From assembly GCA_947475895.1 (NCBI GenBank), contig CANJMF010000010.1:1-64000 (forward strand): a stretch of 64,000 bases of DNA, written 5' to 3'. This DNA comes from Fidelibacterota bacterium. GTDB lineage: Bacteria > Pseudomonadota > Alphaproteobacteria > Rhodospirillales > Rhodospirillaceae. The position numbers and the translations under genes were made by a program. A model generated the notes under the pieces. It worked only from the letters and a program-made list of their open reading frames with translations. It was not told the DNA's origin and ran no database searches. Each line of letters starts with the position of its first letter. Position 1 is the stretch's first letter. Below are positions 27,054-36,466 of this stretch, piece after piece.

Positions 27054-29561
27054 CTAGAACGCGACGCCGACGCCAACACGTACAATATGGTTGGTTCGAT
27101 CGCCGGACGCGATTTGCGCAGAGTATCCAACGCTCCACAGGGCGGGACCGGCGTAGCCTTGAAGACCGGCGCCGACATCAACAAAGTTGTGGTTAGTGGT
27201 CGGAACCGAGACGGTTGCGGCGCCCATCGCACTTTGCGCCGTGGCTAACGCCAAGGAGACCGTGCGCGCGTCTTTCTCAAGCTGCCAGTTGTAGGTGAGG
27301 TGGCCGAAAGGCATCACAGCACCCCAGGGGGTGTAAGCTTCGCCGCCAACTTTCACGATCTGAGAATCGATCGTGTGGTTGGGCACGGCGATATTGCCTC
27401 CGGCGGCGCCCATTTCCGTATAGCCCTGAATGTTCACGTGATCGGACGCGTAGCCAACGACTGGTCCCGCCTTAACCGTGCCAACATCGAACGTGTAGCC
27501 GCCTTCAACGAAGGCGCTGACGAAGCTGCCGTACGCGTTGGCCGTTGCCGTCAAACCATACGCCGCGGGACGGGTGATCTTGTCGAGATCCACATGCCCG
27601 ACGGACAGGCCGACCGCGACGTGCGGACCGTCCCCGGTGTAGTGCAAATATCCGCCGATGCTGTACGCGCTGCCGTCGAGCGAGAAGCCGGTTTTGGTGC
27701 TCGCATCCTGCGAACCATAACCGACGGCAAGACCGGCGACGAAATTCGGGCTCAGGGCGTAGTCCAATCCCACTGTGCCTTGGAAGCCGTCGTGACTGCC
27801 TTTCGTTCCGATGGCACCGAAGTTATCGATATTGTCGCGACGATAGGTACCCGAAACCCAGGCGTTAAGGTGCTTGCTGTTGGCGCCCGATCTGCGTTGG
27901 GCATCCAGTTGCGACAAGATGTTGCCCGTGTTCATGCCAGCGAGCGACAAGGCGTCCTGACCCATCATCTCCAAGGCGACGGGGCTGGTTTGCAGCATCG
28001 ACGCCAGATATTCGGCATCGACGTAGGTCGGTAGCGTTAGGCGATAAACCAAGATATGCGCGTCGCTGTCGGTCGTTGTTGCGCAAGCCGTTGATCCACC
28101 GACATTGCAACTCGCCGTTAGAAAATCGTTGTCGTTGCCGACAAATAAGAAGAAGTCCTGTGGTTTAGCAGGGTCTAATACCGGAACCAGCGCCATACCT
28201 TCCCACTTTTCACCCAAAGTCAGACGGGTGGGGGTGATGTTGTTTAGGTTTTCGCCGAATTTTCCGAGCTGTGTGGAGTTCAGGATGTTCACGAGTTCGA
28301 CTTGCTGAACCGGCGTAATGCTTGTGGTCAGGGTGCCATTAGGCGAGATCGGCGTCGTGCTTTGCTCATACGGTGTGCCGACGATATTTGTCGCACCGGC
28401 CGTGTCGATCAGCAGGATGGACTTAAAAACCGGATTAAGGTTGGCAACACCGAGGCCGTTGCCGTCGCGCGAAAGAACGAGGAACTGGGTTCCGTTAAGC
28501 GCCAGAATTTCCGATTGCGCAGCAGAGGCATTCGGCGCCGTGCCGTTGCCTGTCGTTGTGTAAATGGGAAGCTGAAACACGTAGTCGGCAATGGGATTTG
28601 TCGGGGTCTTGGACTGCGTGATGTCATAGACCATGAGGCGCGTATTGGTACGCGTCTGCGCCGCACTTGTACTGTCTTGGATCGTCGCGCTTTGTAAGAG
28701 CGTGACCAATCTTTTACCGTCGGGCGTAATGGTAACGCCCTCGAGGCCCTGGTTTGGGCGACGGCCCGTGATCGGGTTGACCAACGAACTATAGCTGACA
28801 CCCGTGGCATCTAACGGGATTAAGGCCGGCGGCGGCTTCACAACGCCCTGCATTTTTCCGGTGGCGTCGAAATAGTAGACGTTCGCGCCGTATTCATCCG
28901 AAACGTAAAAGGAGCCGTCGCGCAGGAAACGCAGTCCTTCCGAGTCCATCGTTATTTTTCCGGCGGCGGGGCCGCTGGTCATACCAGGCAAAACAATTCC
29001 ATTCTGCGTGACGAGGCTGCCGGCGCCCGTGCCCGGGTCAAAGCCGGTCGTGACCGCGCCATTGAAGTCCTTGAACAAAAGCCCACCCGTTTGGGTGAAC
29101 TGCACTTGATTTTGCGATGACGTGGTGACCGGTAGGGCAGCCGCATCCGTGTAAGGCGTGAACGTGATGCTGAATGAACTGTATCGCGCCGGGTAATTAC
29201 TTCCCGAGGTGGACACGCCGCCGACGCCGTTAGGGCCGCGGTCAGGCAAGGCAAAGAGCGAACCGCTATAGGACCCGTTCGCGTTTCGCGTCCATGTGGA
29301 CAGCTTGATGTCCATGCCGGAGAAGGCGCCAAATGTATCGCCGTTGAAATCCTTAGTGCCGGCGGTGATGCGGCCCATGCCTTGCAAACCTTGGTTCACA
29401 AAGGTTTGTCCCCCAAAGGTGACCGACGTCGCGCCCGCGGTTGTGTCGATATGCGGCGTAGTGATGGAGACCGGCGCGGCGATCGCTGGTGCGGCGCTAA
29501 GGGCGCAGAGCGCAACGCTTGTTGCGAGGATGGTGCGATAACTGAATTTCGACGGATGCAT
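27054..29561 (-). CDS. Autotransporter with phytase-like esterase passenger
   Basis: 835 residues. There is a clear signal peptide (ILATSVALCALSAAPAIAA, cleaved near residue 29). A large passenger of about 480 residues matches the esterase-like domain of phytase (MDIKLSTWTRN, FALPDRGPNGVGGV, KITMDSEGLRFLRDGSFYVSDEYG, NQGLEGVTITPDGKRLV). A C-terminal ~260-residue autotransporter beta-barrel ends in Phe (VRVGVGVAF). By family the passenger would hydrolyse phosphate or other esters at the cell surface; true phytase activity is not assured. It converges on the octad-repeat gene. A Pho-box-like direct repeat lies about 70-96 bp upstream. Confidence 0.9.
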   Translation of the reverse strand: MHPSKFSYRTILATSVALCALSAAPAIAAPVSITTPHIDTTAGATSVTFGGQTFVNQGLQGMGRITAGTKDFNGDTFGAFSGMDIKLSTWTRNANGSYSGSLFALPDRGPNGVGGVSTSGSNYPARYSSFSITFTPYTDAAALPVTTSSQNQVQFTQTGGLLFKDFNGAVTTGFDPGTGAGSLVTQNGIVLPGMTSGPAAGKITMDSEGLRFLRDGSFYVSDEYGANVYYFDATGKMQGVVKPPPALIPLDATGVSYSSLVNPITGRRPNQGLEGVTITPDGKRLVTLLQSATIQDSTSAAQTRTNTRLMVYDITQSKTPTNPIADYVFQLPIYTTTGNGTAPNASAAQSEILALNGTQFLVLSRDGNGLGVANLNPVFKSILLIDTAGATNIVGTPYEQSTTPISPNGTLTTSITPVQQVELVNILNSTQLGKFGENLNNITPTRLTLGEKWEGMALVPVLDPAKPQDFFLFVGNDNDFLTASCNVGGSTACATTTDSDAHILVYRLTLPTYVDAEYLASMLQTSPVALEMMGQDALSLAGMNTGNILSQLDAQRRSGANSKHLNAWVSGTYRRDNIDNFGAIGTKGSHDGFQGTVGLDYALSPNFVAGLAVGYGSQDASTKTGFSLDGSAYSIGGYLHYTGDGPHVAVGLSVGHVDLDKITRPAAYGLTATANAYGSFVSAFVEGGYTFDVGTVKAGPVVGYASDHVNIQGYTEMGAAGGNIAVPNHTIDSQIVKVGGEAYTPWGAVMPFGHLTYNWQLEKDARTVSLALATAQSAMGAATVSVPTTNHNFVDVGAGLQGYAGPALWSVGYSAQIASGDRTNHIVRVGVGVAF

Positions 29562-29631
29562 ACTTTAAAATTCCCCTGAATGTTGGTCTCCCGGGGAGGT
29601 TTTAAAGAGCGCGCGTGAACCTATTGTGTGA

Positions 29632-29657
29632 GCGCTGTGACGCTGGTGTGACAGCGC
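29632..29657 (-). promoter_or_regulatory. Candidate Pho box / inverted repeat upstream of the phytase-like gene
   Basis: On the minus strand CTGTCAC-N4-GCGTCAC reproduces the 7+4+7 layout and 11-bp period of PhoB boxes. The first half-site matches CTGTCAT at 6 of 7 positions; the second is weaker. The same bases also form a perfect inverted repeat GCGCTGT-N12-ACAGCGC. The position, 70-96 bp before the ATG, fits a promoter element. Confidence 0.35.
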
Positions 29658-29673
29658 CTGCGTGAACGGGCCT

Positions 29674-30213
29674 TTACTTTCGCAAGCGCCAACAACGCGC
29701 AAACTCCTCAAGGTAACAGGTCACGTTAAGGACTGAGCCGACGAAGAAAGCGCCGAAATACCATAACGGCAGCGTTTCTTCTTTAAAGCGCACGCTAAAA
29801 TCACCTTCGGCGGAACCCAAGCCGAGCAACGCCAAGCTTTGTTCCCAATACGCAACGAGCGTCAAGAACAGCAGCGCGAACGGAATCGCCGTGAGGTAGT
29901 CGTGGAAACGCTGCTCTGTGATGGAGATCACGCGATATTTCGAAGCGTAGGTAAAATCCCACGTTGCGACGATTTCGTGAGCAACATAGAGACCTAACGC
30001 TGCAGCGAGAAATAACGCATTGATCTGAAAAACGAGGCCGGCCAGGAGCAGGCTTCCGGCGCTGAAAATCATAAAAAGATGAAAAGCGGACTCTTTCCAC
30101 CCCGCCGTATGCTCGATATCCGCGCGGCGGTGCTGCCACCAGTCGCCGATGCCCGCGACGATCCAGGCAGGAACCAGAAAACCCAGAACGATGGCGGCAT
30201 AGACGGCGTGCAT
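29674..30213 (-). CDS. Conserved hypothetical membrane protein, stress-regulated
   Basis: 179 residues with about four or five hydrophobic segments. Between them are conserved-looking polar/His patches: DWWQHRRADIEHTAG near residue 25, AHE near residue 79 and RFHDY near residue 102. These could be metal ligands or lipid-interface residues, but I cannot assign a reaction. The N-terminus starts within the first membrane segment and there is no cleaved signal. The gene stands alone and is preceded by a perfect EcfG-type promoter, so it is probably induced in the general stress response. Confidence 0.8.
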   Translation of the reverse strand: MHAVYAAIVLGFLVPAWIVAGIGDWWQHRRADIEHTAGWKESAFHLFMIFSAGSLLLAGLVFQINALFLAAALGLYVAHEIVATWDFTYASKYRVISITEQRFHDYLTAIPFALLFLTLVAYWEQSLALLGLGSAEGDFSVRFKEETLPLWYFGAFFVGSVLNVTCYLEEFARCWRLRK

Positions 30214-30246
30214 GATTTTCGGGGGTAAAGGTGTAGGGCGTGAGTC

Positions 30247-30272
30247 AACGGCGCTCCAAAGTCAAAAGTTCC
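30247..30272 (-). promoter_or_regulatory. EcfG-type general-stress promoter (GGAAC-N17-CGTT)
   Basis: On the minus strand GGAAC (30268-30272) and CGTT (30247-30250) are 17 nt apart, matching the alphaproteobacterial EcfG consensus. The ATG of the membrane protein is 33 nt downstream of the -10, giving a short leader. Confidence 0.7.
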
Positions 30273-30434
30273 GTCCTAAGCAGGCCCCGCTGACCCCAAA
30301 GATACGGGGCAGGGCGGGTTACCCTATAGGCCGGATAGGCCGGCCGCCGCGCAAGCATTGGCCCACGGCAATTAGTGGGCTATTTTCCGGGTTCCCGCGC
30401 TGTCCGGCGCCCAAAATAAAGCGAGCGCGCCCTG

Positions 30435-31583
30435 ATGCGACGCAAGCGGCTGCTGATTCTCATTACGGAATACTATTATTTCGAATCTCATAAGCAGGAC
30501 CTCACCGTGGCGGCGGCAGAGGAGGGCTACGACGTGTTTGTCGCTGCGCGCCGTGGAACATCCGCTGTTCCTGCCAACGCTCCATTCATGTTCGTCGACC
30601 TCGCGTGGAAGCGCTCACCGTCCTTATTTGGGTCTTTGGTGAGATTTTTCCCCGAATTGCTCCGCGTGCGCCGGGTCATCGAAGATATAAAGCCTGATGT
30701 TTTGCATAATATCGCATTGAAGCCGACGATTATGGGCGCGCTTGTTGCCGCTAGTCGCGATATGTCGGTCATTCATTCGATCAACGGGCTTGGGTTTGTT
30801 TTCTATGCCAGGTCGGTGTTTGCACGCTGTGTGCAAATGTTCTGCGGATGGGTACTCCGCTTGTCGGCGCGCCGGAATAAAGCGCAGGTCGTTTTGCAGA
30901 ACCGCGACGACGCGGCGTACGTTCGCGACCGGCTCGGGCTTCCTGCCACGCACATTCAACTCATCCGCGGCTCCGGGATCGACCTTGAGCGGTTCAAGAT
31001 GCTGCCCGAGCCGGAAAATACGCCCGTTCGATTTTTGGTCATCGGAAGATTGCTGTTCATGAAGGGCGTCGACGTAGCGGTTGCGGCGCACCAGATTCTG
31101 CGCACACGCGGCGTGATGTCCGAAATCGCCTTCGCGGGCGGCCGAGATGATGGAAACCCTTCGTCCATTCCCGAGGCCACCATTTCAGCCTGGGCCAAAT
31201 TGCCGGGGGTTTTGTTCCTCGGTCATGTAGCGAATATCGAGCCCATTATAGCGAATGCGCACGTTGTTTTGCAGCCGGCCGTCGCCGGCGAGGGGTTGCC
31301 AAGATCGTTGCTTGAAGCGGCTGCTTGCGGCCGCGCACTAATTGCGACCGATGTCTCGGGCAATCGCGAAATCGTCGATAGCGATACGGGGCTGCTCGTG
31401 CCGCCGAGCAATCCGCTAGCGCTGGCCGATGCTATGATGCGCATGGCAGAGGATTCCGCGTTGCGTGCGCGTCTGGCGCAGGCCGCGCGCTCGAAGGCCG
31501 AACGAGAATTCAGTGCCGCGTTGATTCATCAGCAGCATCGCCAACTGTATGGCACCATCCAAGAAAGCGAGAGCGGTGCGTGA
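30435..31583 (+). CDS. Glycosyltransferase family 4
   Basis: 382 residues, GT-B fold. The C-terminal nucleotide-sugar domain shows FLVIGRLLFMKGVDVAVAA, then VVLQPAVAGEGLPRSLLEAAACGRALIATDVSG, the GT4 motif with the EX7E-like pair. The N-terminal part has IKPDVLHNIALKPTIMGALVA, as in enzymes that add the first sugars to undecaprenyl-linked glycans. Donor and acceptor cannot be read off. It is the first gene of a four-gene plus-strand run. The 221-nt upstream region holds the EcfG promoter of the opposite gene and a doubled ATAGGCCGG motif near 30330-30345. Confidence 0.9.
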   Translation: MRRKRLLILITEYYYFESHKQDLTVAAAEEGYDVFVAARRGTSAVPANAPFMFVDLAWKRSPSLFGSLVRFFPELLRVRRVIEDIKPDVLHNIALKPTIMGALVAASRDMSVIHSINGLGFVFYARSVFARCVQMFCGWVLRLSARRNKAQVVLQNRDDAAYVRDRLGLPATHIQLIRGSGIDLERFKMLPEPENTPVRFLVIGRLLFMKGVDVAVAAHQILRTRGVMSEIAFAGGRDDGNPSSIPEATISAWAKLPGVLFLGHVANIEPIIANAHVVLQPAVAGEGLPRSLLEAAACGRALIATDVSGNREIVDSDTGLLVPPSNPLALADAMMRMAEDSALRARLAQAARSKAEREFSAALIHQQHRQLYGTIQESESGA

Positions 31584-32467
31584 ACGATTTTGACGTCGTC
31601 ATCGTAAATTATAGATCCGCCACGCACACGTTTGCGTGCGTGGAATCCGTGCATCGCGTTGCCATGCGTGATGGAATCTCCGCGCGCGTAATCGTCGTAA
31701 ATAACGCCGACGATGCGGGTCTGATTGAAGCAGGCGTAGAAAAAGCTGGCGGCGCGACGATTATTCACAGTTCAACGAACGTGGGTTTCGGGGTGGCGTC
31801 GAATTTGGGAGCACAGCGCGGCGATGCGCCGCTCGTCTTTTTTCTGAATCCTGATGCCCGCCTTGAAGCCGGTTCGCTGCGTGCCATAAAGGATTTTTTG
31901 ACCAACACGGCACACGCGCATGTTGGTATCGTTGGTCCCGCGATCCATGATGATCGGGGTCAATTGACGCGCTCCAGTTCGCGCATCCCTTCGGCATTTG
32001 ATCTCATGCTGCGTTCCATGGGTGCCCATGTGCTCTTTCCGCGCCGGGGCTATCCATACCTGCCGCTCGCCGATCACAAAAAAAGCGTGGCGGTAGGCCA
32101 GGTTATGGGTGCCGCTCTGGTCATTCGCCGTTCGCTTTTCACAGCCTTGGGCGGCTTTGATCCCGCGTTCTTTCTCTACTATGAAGACGTCGATTTGTGC
32201 GCGCGGGCGGCCACGGCGGGGTTTTCTTGCTATTATTTGGCGGAGGCTCACGCAATTCATATTGGGCGCGCTTCAAGCGCACAGGATCCAGGCGCCACCT
32301 TGGCGTTACATCTGCGTAGCCGCATACTCTATGCCCGCAAACACTTTGGCGGTGGCGGTGCGATAATCCTTTCGGCCGTGTGCCGATTCATCGAACTTCC
32401 TTTGCGGTTTTTGCGCGGAAACCTCCGCAGCGTTATCGCCGCCTATCGGCAACTGCCATGGGCCTGA
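31580..32467 (+). CDS. Glycosyltransferase family 2 (rhamnosyltransferase-like)
   Basis: 295 residues, GT-A fold. FDVVIVNYRSA at the N-terminus, the metal-binding FLNPDARLEAGSL (DxD-like) and GGFDPAFFLYYEDVDLCARA (the ED motif) are the signature of WbbL-like transferases, many of which use dTDP-rhamnose. That fits the rfb genes nearby. It starts with GTG at 31580, overlapping the end of the preceding gene by four bases. Confidence 0.9.
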   Translation: MNDFDVVIVNYRSATHTFACVESVHRVAMRDGISARVIVVNNADDAGLIEAGVEKAGGATIIHSSTNVGFGVASNLGAQRGDAPLVFFLNPDARLEAGSLRAIKDFLTNTAHAHVGIVGPAIHDDRGQLTRSSSRIPSAFDLMLRSMGAHVLFPRRGYPYLPLADHKKSVAVGQVMGAALVIRRSLFTALGGFDPAFFLYYEDVDLCARAATAGFSCYYLAEAHAIHIGRASSAQDPGATLALHLRSRILYARKHFGGGGAIILSAVCRFIELPLRFLRGNLRSVIAAYRQLPWA

Positions 32468-33519
32468 ACATTCTGGCCTTCACGCGCTACGAACGCATGG
32501 GCGCCAGCAGCCGTGTGCGCTTTCTCCAATACATTCCGCATTTGGAAAGCAAAGGCGCGCGTATCACCGTGCATTCGCTGTTTTCGGAGGACTATCTCGT
32601 ACGTCTGTATGAGTCCGGCACGCGCTCTGTTTCCGGGGTTATGAGCGCTATGACGCGCCGCCTCGGTCAGGCGCTCACGGCGAATAATGCCGACGTTATC
32701 TGGCTGCAGCGCGAAGTCTTGCCGTTCTTGCCGTTCGTAGCCGAAAACCTGCTGCTTGCGGGTAAGCCGCTTGTCATCGACTTCGACGACGCGCATCACC
32801 TCTATTATCGAAACTCCGGTTCCCACGTTGTCCGTCGCATGTTCGGCGACAAGATCGATCGCCTCATGCGCCGTGCATCGGTTGTAACCGTTGGGAACCA
32901 AACATTGTTCGATTATGCGCAGGCCGCAGGCGCACGAGACGTGCGATTGATTCCGAGTGCTGTCGATGTGCAGCGCTTTCTCGATCGTCCCCTGCCGAAG
33001 GTTTTTACTGTTGGATGGATCGGAACACCCGTGACGGCGGAAGAGGCGTTTCCTCCCGTCCTTGCGTCCCTCACACGCTTTCTCGCCGAAACCGGAGCGA
33101 AATGTATTCTCGTCGGCGCGCGCCCCAATCAATTTCCAGGCTTGAATGCGGAGTATGTTCCGTGGAGCGAAGCGGTCGAGGCCGACGCGCTTGGAAGGAT
33201 GTCCGCTGGACTATGCCCACTTGCGGATACGTCCTGGAACCGCGGCAAAAGCGGTTACAAAATCATTCAATACATGGCGGCGGGCCGTGCCACGCTCACA
33301 TCGCCGGTTGGAATCGCCGCGAGTATTGTCACGCCAGGCGCAACAGGGTTTCCCTGCGTTTCGCCGGAAGACTGGTACGGCAATTTGATGCAGCTTTACC
33401 GTAACCCTACGTTATGCGCATCGCTCGGAGCGCGCGCGCAAGAGACGGCACTGCGTGAATATGATACCGCTGTTGCGGCCGCTAAGCTTTACGATCTCCT
33501 CTCAGCAGCAGCACGATAG
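32458..33519 (+). CDS. Glycosyltransferase family 4 / group 1
   Basis: 353 residues from ATG 32458 (MGLNILAFTRYERMGASSR). The frame is open upstream to 32380, but this ATG gives the standard Rossmann start and overlaps the previous gene by only 10 nt. The donor domain is seen as VGWIGTPVTAEEAFP, LCPLADTSWNRGKSGYKIIQYMAAGRATLTSPVG and ends in a typical C-terminal helix. The layout matches GT-B family 4 enzymes that build cell-surface glycans. Substrate unknown. Confidence 0.88.
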   Translation: MGLNILAFTRYERMGASSRVRFLQYIPHLESKGARITVHSLFSEDYLVRLYESGTRSVSGVMSAMTRRLGQALTANNADVIWLQREVLPFLPFVAENLLLAGKPLVIDFDDAHHLYYRNSGSHVVRRMFGDKIDRLMRRASVVTVGNQTLFDYAQAAGARDVRLIPSAVDVQRFLDRPLPKVFTVGWIGTPVTAEEAFPPVLASLTRFLAETGAKCILVGARPNQFPGLNAEYVPWSEAVEADALGRMSAGLCPLADTSWNRGKSGYKIIQYMAAGRATLTSPVGIAASIVTPGATGFPCVSPEDWYGNLMQLYRNPTLCASLGARAQETALREYDTAVAAAKLYDLLSAAAR

Positions 33520-33523
33520 CGCA

Positions 33524-34699
33524 GTGACTTTACAAGATCGCTCTCATCGCATTCTCGCCGTCGCCGCGCTGGTGTTCTTGCCGTTTACGGCATGGAGCCG
33601 CGATATTTCCGTCGCCGTCCTCACGCTGGCGGCGTTGGCGGTTCTCTGCGATGCGCACGTTCGCCGAACACTCCAGCACCATGATTTCGTTCGCGTGCGA
33701 GGAGCACAGATCGGGTTGGCGCTTGTGGTCTGGGCGACCGCCGCGACGCTTTGGGCTCCGCATCATCCCTGGAGCGCTTGGCTAAAAGCTTTCCTGCTTG
33801 TCGTATTCACCGGTGTTGTTGTCCTGGGTCTTGGCATAATCCCAACTGAACGCTTGCGGCGATTTGCGCCGCTCGTCACGTCAGCTTGCGGTGGGTTGTT
33901 TTTACTTTTGTTGATTGAGCGCGCGACCGGCGGATTTTTCATTCACCTTGAACGCGCCACGAGCGAATCCCCCACGCTCTATAATGTTCTGTCGGGTGGA
34001 CTTGCTTTGCTGTGCAGTCTGGCATTTTGCGCGGCGTATTTTTTGTGGCGCAAAACTAAACGGCGCGCGCTTGCAGTCGGATTTGTCGCGGCGTGCTTCG
34101 TGCTTTCGCTCGCCTACCGTATGGATGCAGCGCCGTTCGCGCTTGCGATCGGCGCGATCTGTTTCCTGCTCGTGCGGCAATTTGGCCGCAGGATGTTTGC
34201 CTTATTGGGTCTTGCGCTGGTGCTGGTCACGCTTGGCTGGGGCGCGGCGGCATCGCTGGCTTGGAGCATGGATGCTCAGGCGTGGCTTCTCGAACACGGC
34301 CTGAACAACTGGGCTGCGCGCATTGTGATTTGGCACGGCGTCGCGGAACTCATCGTCGATAATCCGATCGTTGGATATGGATTTGATTCCGCCCGTATCG
34401 TCGGCCAGGGCGCAGTCGAATTTCTACATCCCCACAACGGCCTGCTTCAGGTGTGGCTCGAGCTTGGCCTCGTGGGTGTTGCGCTGCTGTATTCAGCCGG
34501 AGGGGCGGCGGCGAAGGCCGCGATGCGCGCCCCGCCGAACCCCACCGTGCTCGCAACCGTCGCGGCGACCGTTGTGACCTATTCGGTCTTCTGGTCCATC
34601 AGCTTCGGGATTTGGCAAGGTTGGTATGTGGCGGTGGCCGGCCTCACGATTTGCGCGATGGTGCTTGTCTACCGGATTGAAGATCAGTCGGTGGCGTAA
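33524..34699 (+). CDS. O-antigen ligase / Wzy-like polymerase
   Basis: About 391 residues with ten or more hydrophobic segments. The Wzy_C-type periplasmic loop contains [19 protein letters not shown], then [14 protein letters not shown] and [14 protein letters not shown], where the conserved His in the HNGxL motif is typical of WaaL/Wzy enzymes. It would polymerise or ligate lipid-linked glycan on the periplasmic face. The frame starts at 33455, inside the previous gene; I chose the GTG at 33524, 4 nt after the preceding stop, but no strong ribosome site supports it. Its 3' end overlaps the convergent rfbA gene by 16 nt. Confidence 0.85.
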   Translation: MTLQDRSHRILAVAALVFLPFTAWSRDISVAVLTLAALAVLCDAHVRRTLQHHDFVRVRGAQIGLALVVWATAATLWAPHHPWSAWLKAFLLVVFTGVVVLGLGIIPTERLRRFAPLVTSACGGLFLLLLIERATGGFFIHLERATSESPTLYNVLSGGLALLCSLAFCAAYFLWRKTKRRALAVGFVAACFVLSLAYRMDAAPFALAIGAICFLLVRQFGRRMFALLGLALVLVTLGWGAAASLAWSMDAQAWLLEHGLNNWAARIVIWHGVAELIVDNPIVGYGFDSARIVGQGAVEFLHPHNGLLQVWLELGLVGVALLYSAGGAAAKAAMRAPPNPTVLATVAATVVTYSVFWSISFGIWQGWYVAVAGLTICAMVLVYRIEDQSVA

Positions 34700-35565
34700 A
34701 CGCCGTCGGCGAGCTTTTGCAGATATTCGCCATAACCGCTTTTCTTCAGCTTCGCCGCGCGCGCGGCCAAATGTTCGCGATCAATCCAGCCGTTGATGTA
34801 GGCGATTTCTTCCGGGATGCAGATGCGCTGGCTCTGGCGTTTCTCGATGGTTTGAACAAACGCGCTGGCTTCTAGAAGACTGTCATAGGTGCCCGTATCG
34901 AACCAAGCAAAACCGCGGCCTAAACGCTCCACAAAGAGTTGATTGCGCGTGAGGTAAACGGCGTTCACGTCGGTGATCTCAAGCTCACCGCGCGGGCTCG
35001 GCTTTAAGTTCTTCGCAATATCGATGACATCGTTGTCGTAGAAATATAATCCCGTCACGGCCCAGGTGGATTTTGGTTGTGCCGGCTTCTCCTCGATCGC
35101 GATGGGGCGTTTATCGGCGTCCAGCGTCACAATTCCATAGCGCTCGGGATCACGGACTTGATAGCCAAAGATCGATGCGCCTTTTGTGCGCGCGGTGGCG
35201 CTGCGCAGCTTCTCGGTCAGGCCATGACCGAAGAACATGTTGTCGCCCAGAACGAGCGCACATGGATCTTTGCCGACAAAATCTTTTCCGATGACGAACG
35301 CCTGCGCAAGTCCGTCGGGGCTGGGTTGCTGGGCGTATTGGATGTTGATGGCCCACTGGCTGCCGTCGCCGAGTAGGTGTTGAAAGGCGGCGGCGTCTTG
35401 CGGCGTCGTGATGATAAGGATATCGCGCACGCCCGCGAGCATCAGGGTGCTCAGCGGATAATAGATCATCGGTTTGTCGTAAACCGGCAGGAGCTGTTTC
35501 GAGACGGCGTGGGTGATGGGATAGAGTCTCGTCCCCGAACCACCCGCCAGAATAATACCCTTCAT
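34684..35565 (-). CDS. rfbA: Glucose-1-phosphate thymidylyltransferase
   Basis: 293 residues, the normal RfbA length. The N-terminus [17 protein letters not shown] is the nucleotide-binding signature, followed by [18 protein letters not shown] and the metal-site [13 protein letters not shown]. It makes dTDP-glucose from glucose-1-phosphate and dTTP, the first step to dTDP-L-rhamnose, in the cytosol. Last gene of the minus-strand rhamnose operon, 13 nt after rfbD. Its stop lies inside the end of the convergent ligase gene. Confidence 0.97.
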   Translation of the reverse strand: MKGIILAGGSGTRLYPITHAVSKQLLPVYDKPMIYYPLSTLMLAGVRDILIITTPQDAAAFQHLLGDGSQWAINIQYAQQPSPDGLAQAFVIGKDFVGKDPCALVLGDNMFFGHGLTEKLRSATARTKGASIFGYQVRDPERYGIVTLDADKRPIAIEEKPAQPKSTWAVTGLYFYDNDVIDIAKNLKPSPRGELEITDVNAVYLTRNQLFVERLGRGFAWFDTGTYDSLLEASAFVQTIEKRQSQRICIPEEIAYINGWIDREHLAARAAKLKKSGYGEYLQKLADGVYATD

Positions 35566-35578
35566 CTAATCCCTCGTT

Positions 35579-36466
35579 TCAGCATTTTAGAATGGCGCCT
35601 AAGGCGTCTTCGAGCGCGGACGGCCAAGGCCGCAGCGTAATGCCATGAATGCGTTTTATCTTGCTGCAATCAAGCACCGAATTGGCTGGTCGGCGTGCGG
35701 GCGTCGGATAATCGGCTGTGGTGATGGCGTCAACGTGCGGTGTTTTGCCGCGTTTGGGCGCCGCAATCTCGAAAATCCGACGGGCGAAGGTGTGCCATGT
35801 GGTGGGCTCGCCATTCACGCAATGAAAGGTACCCCAAGCCTCTGCCGTCGGCTGCGTGGTGACGTGACGCGCCAGGGTCAAGATTGCGTCGGCTAGGTCG
35901 CCAGCAAATGTGGGACAGCCGTGTTGATCGGCAACAACGCGTAAAGTGTCGCGTTCGCGCCCCAGCCGCAGCATGGTTTTGACGAAGTTGTTGCCCTCGA
36001 TACCGTAGACCCACGCCGTACGCAGAATGATGTGTCGCGCACCGGAGGCGCGCACGGCTTCTTCGCCGGCCAGTTTGCTCGCCCCATACACACCAAGTGG
36101 GGCCACGGAATCGTCCTCCATGTAAGCGCCAGCTTTGGAGCCATCAAATACATAGTCAGTTGAAATATGAATGAGCGGAATATCGGCGTTCGCACAGGCG
36201 CGCGCTAGGTAAGCAGGGCCATCCCGGTTCACCGCAAAAGCCGCGTCTCGATCGGACTCCGCTTTGTCGACAGCTGTGTACGCCGCAGCGTTCACGACGA
36301 CTTTGGGCGTGGCCGCATCCACCGCGCGCTGCACACTCTCGCGATCCGTAATATCAAGGTCGGCATGCGCATAGGATTGAACAGAAAGTGCTGCGGCCTT
36401 CGCGCGGCGCGCGACCTCCCAACCCACCTGACCACGGGCGCCGGTCAGAAGAATGTCGACGGTCAC
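35579..36466 (-). CDS. rfbD: dTDP-4-dehydrorhamnose reductase
   Basis: 295 residues. It has the NAD(P)-binding TGARGQVG, then [23 protein letters not shown] and the catalytic YGASK. It reduces dTDP-4-keto-rhamnose to dTDP-L-rhamnose, the final step. The frame is open to 36535, but a GTG at 36466 overlaps the rfbB stop (GTGA) and gives the normal family start ([12 protein letters not shown]). Confidence 0.96.
   Translation of the reverse strand: MTVDILLTGARGQVGWEVARRAKAAALSVQSYAHADLDITDRESVQRAVDAATPKVVVNAAAYTAVDKAESDRDAAFAVNRDGPAYLARACANADIPLIHISTDYVFDGSKAGAYMEDDSVAPLGVYGASKLAGEEAVRASGARHIILRTAWVYGIEGNNFVKTMLRLGRERDTLRVVADQHGCPTFAGDLADAILTLARHVTTQPTAEAWGTFHCVNGEPTTWHTFARRIFEIAAPKRGKTPHVDAITTADYPTPARRPANSVLDCSKIKRIHGITLRPWPSALEDALGAILKC

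Noticed and set aside
27300-28034. 244-codon plus-strand frame inside the autotransporter gene
   Set aside because: Arg/His/Val-rich shadow composition with no recognisable family, lying entirely antisense to a clear beta-barrel domain.
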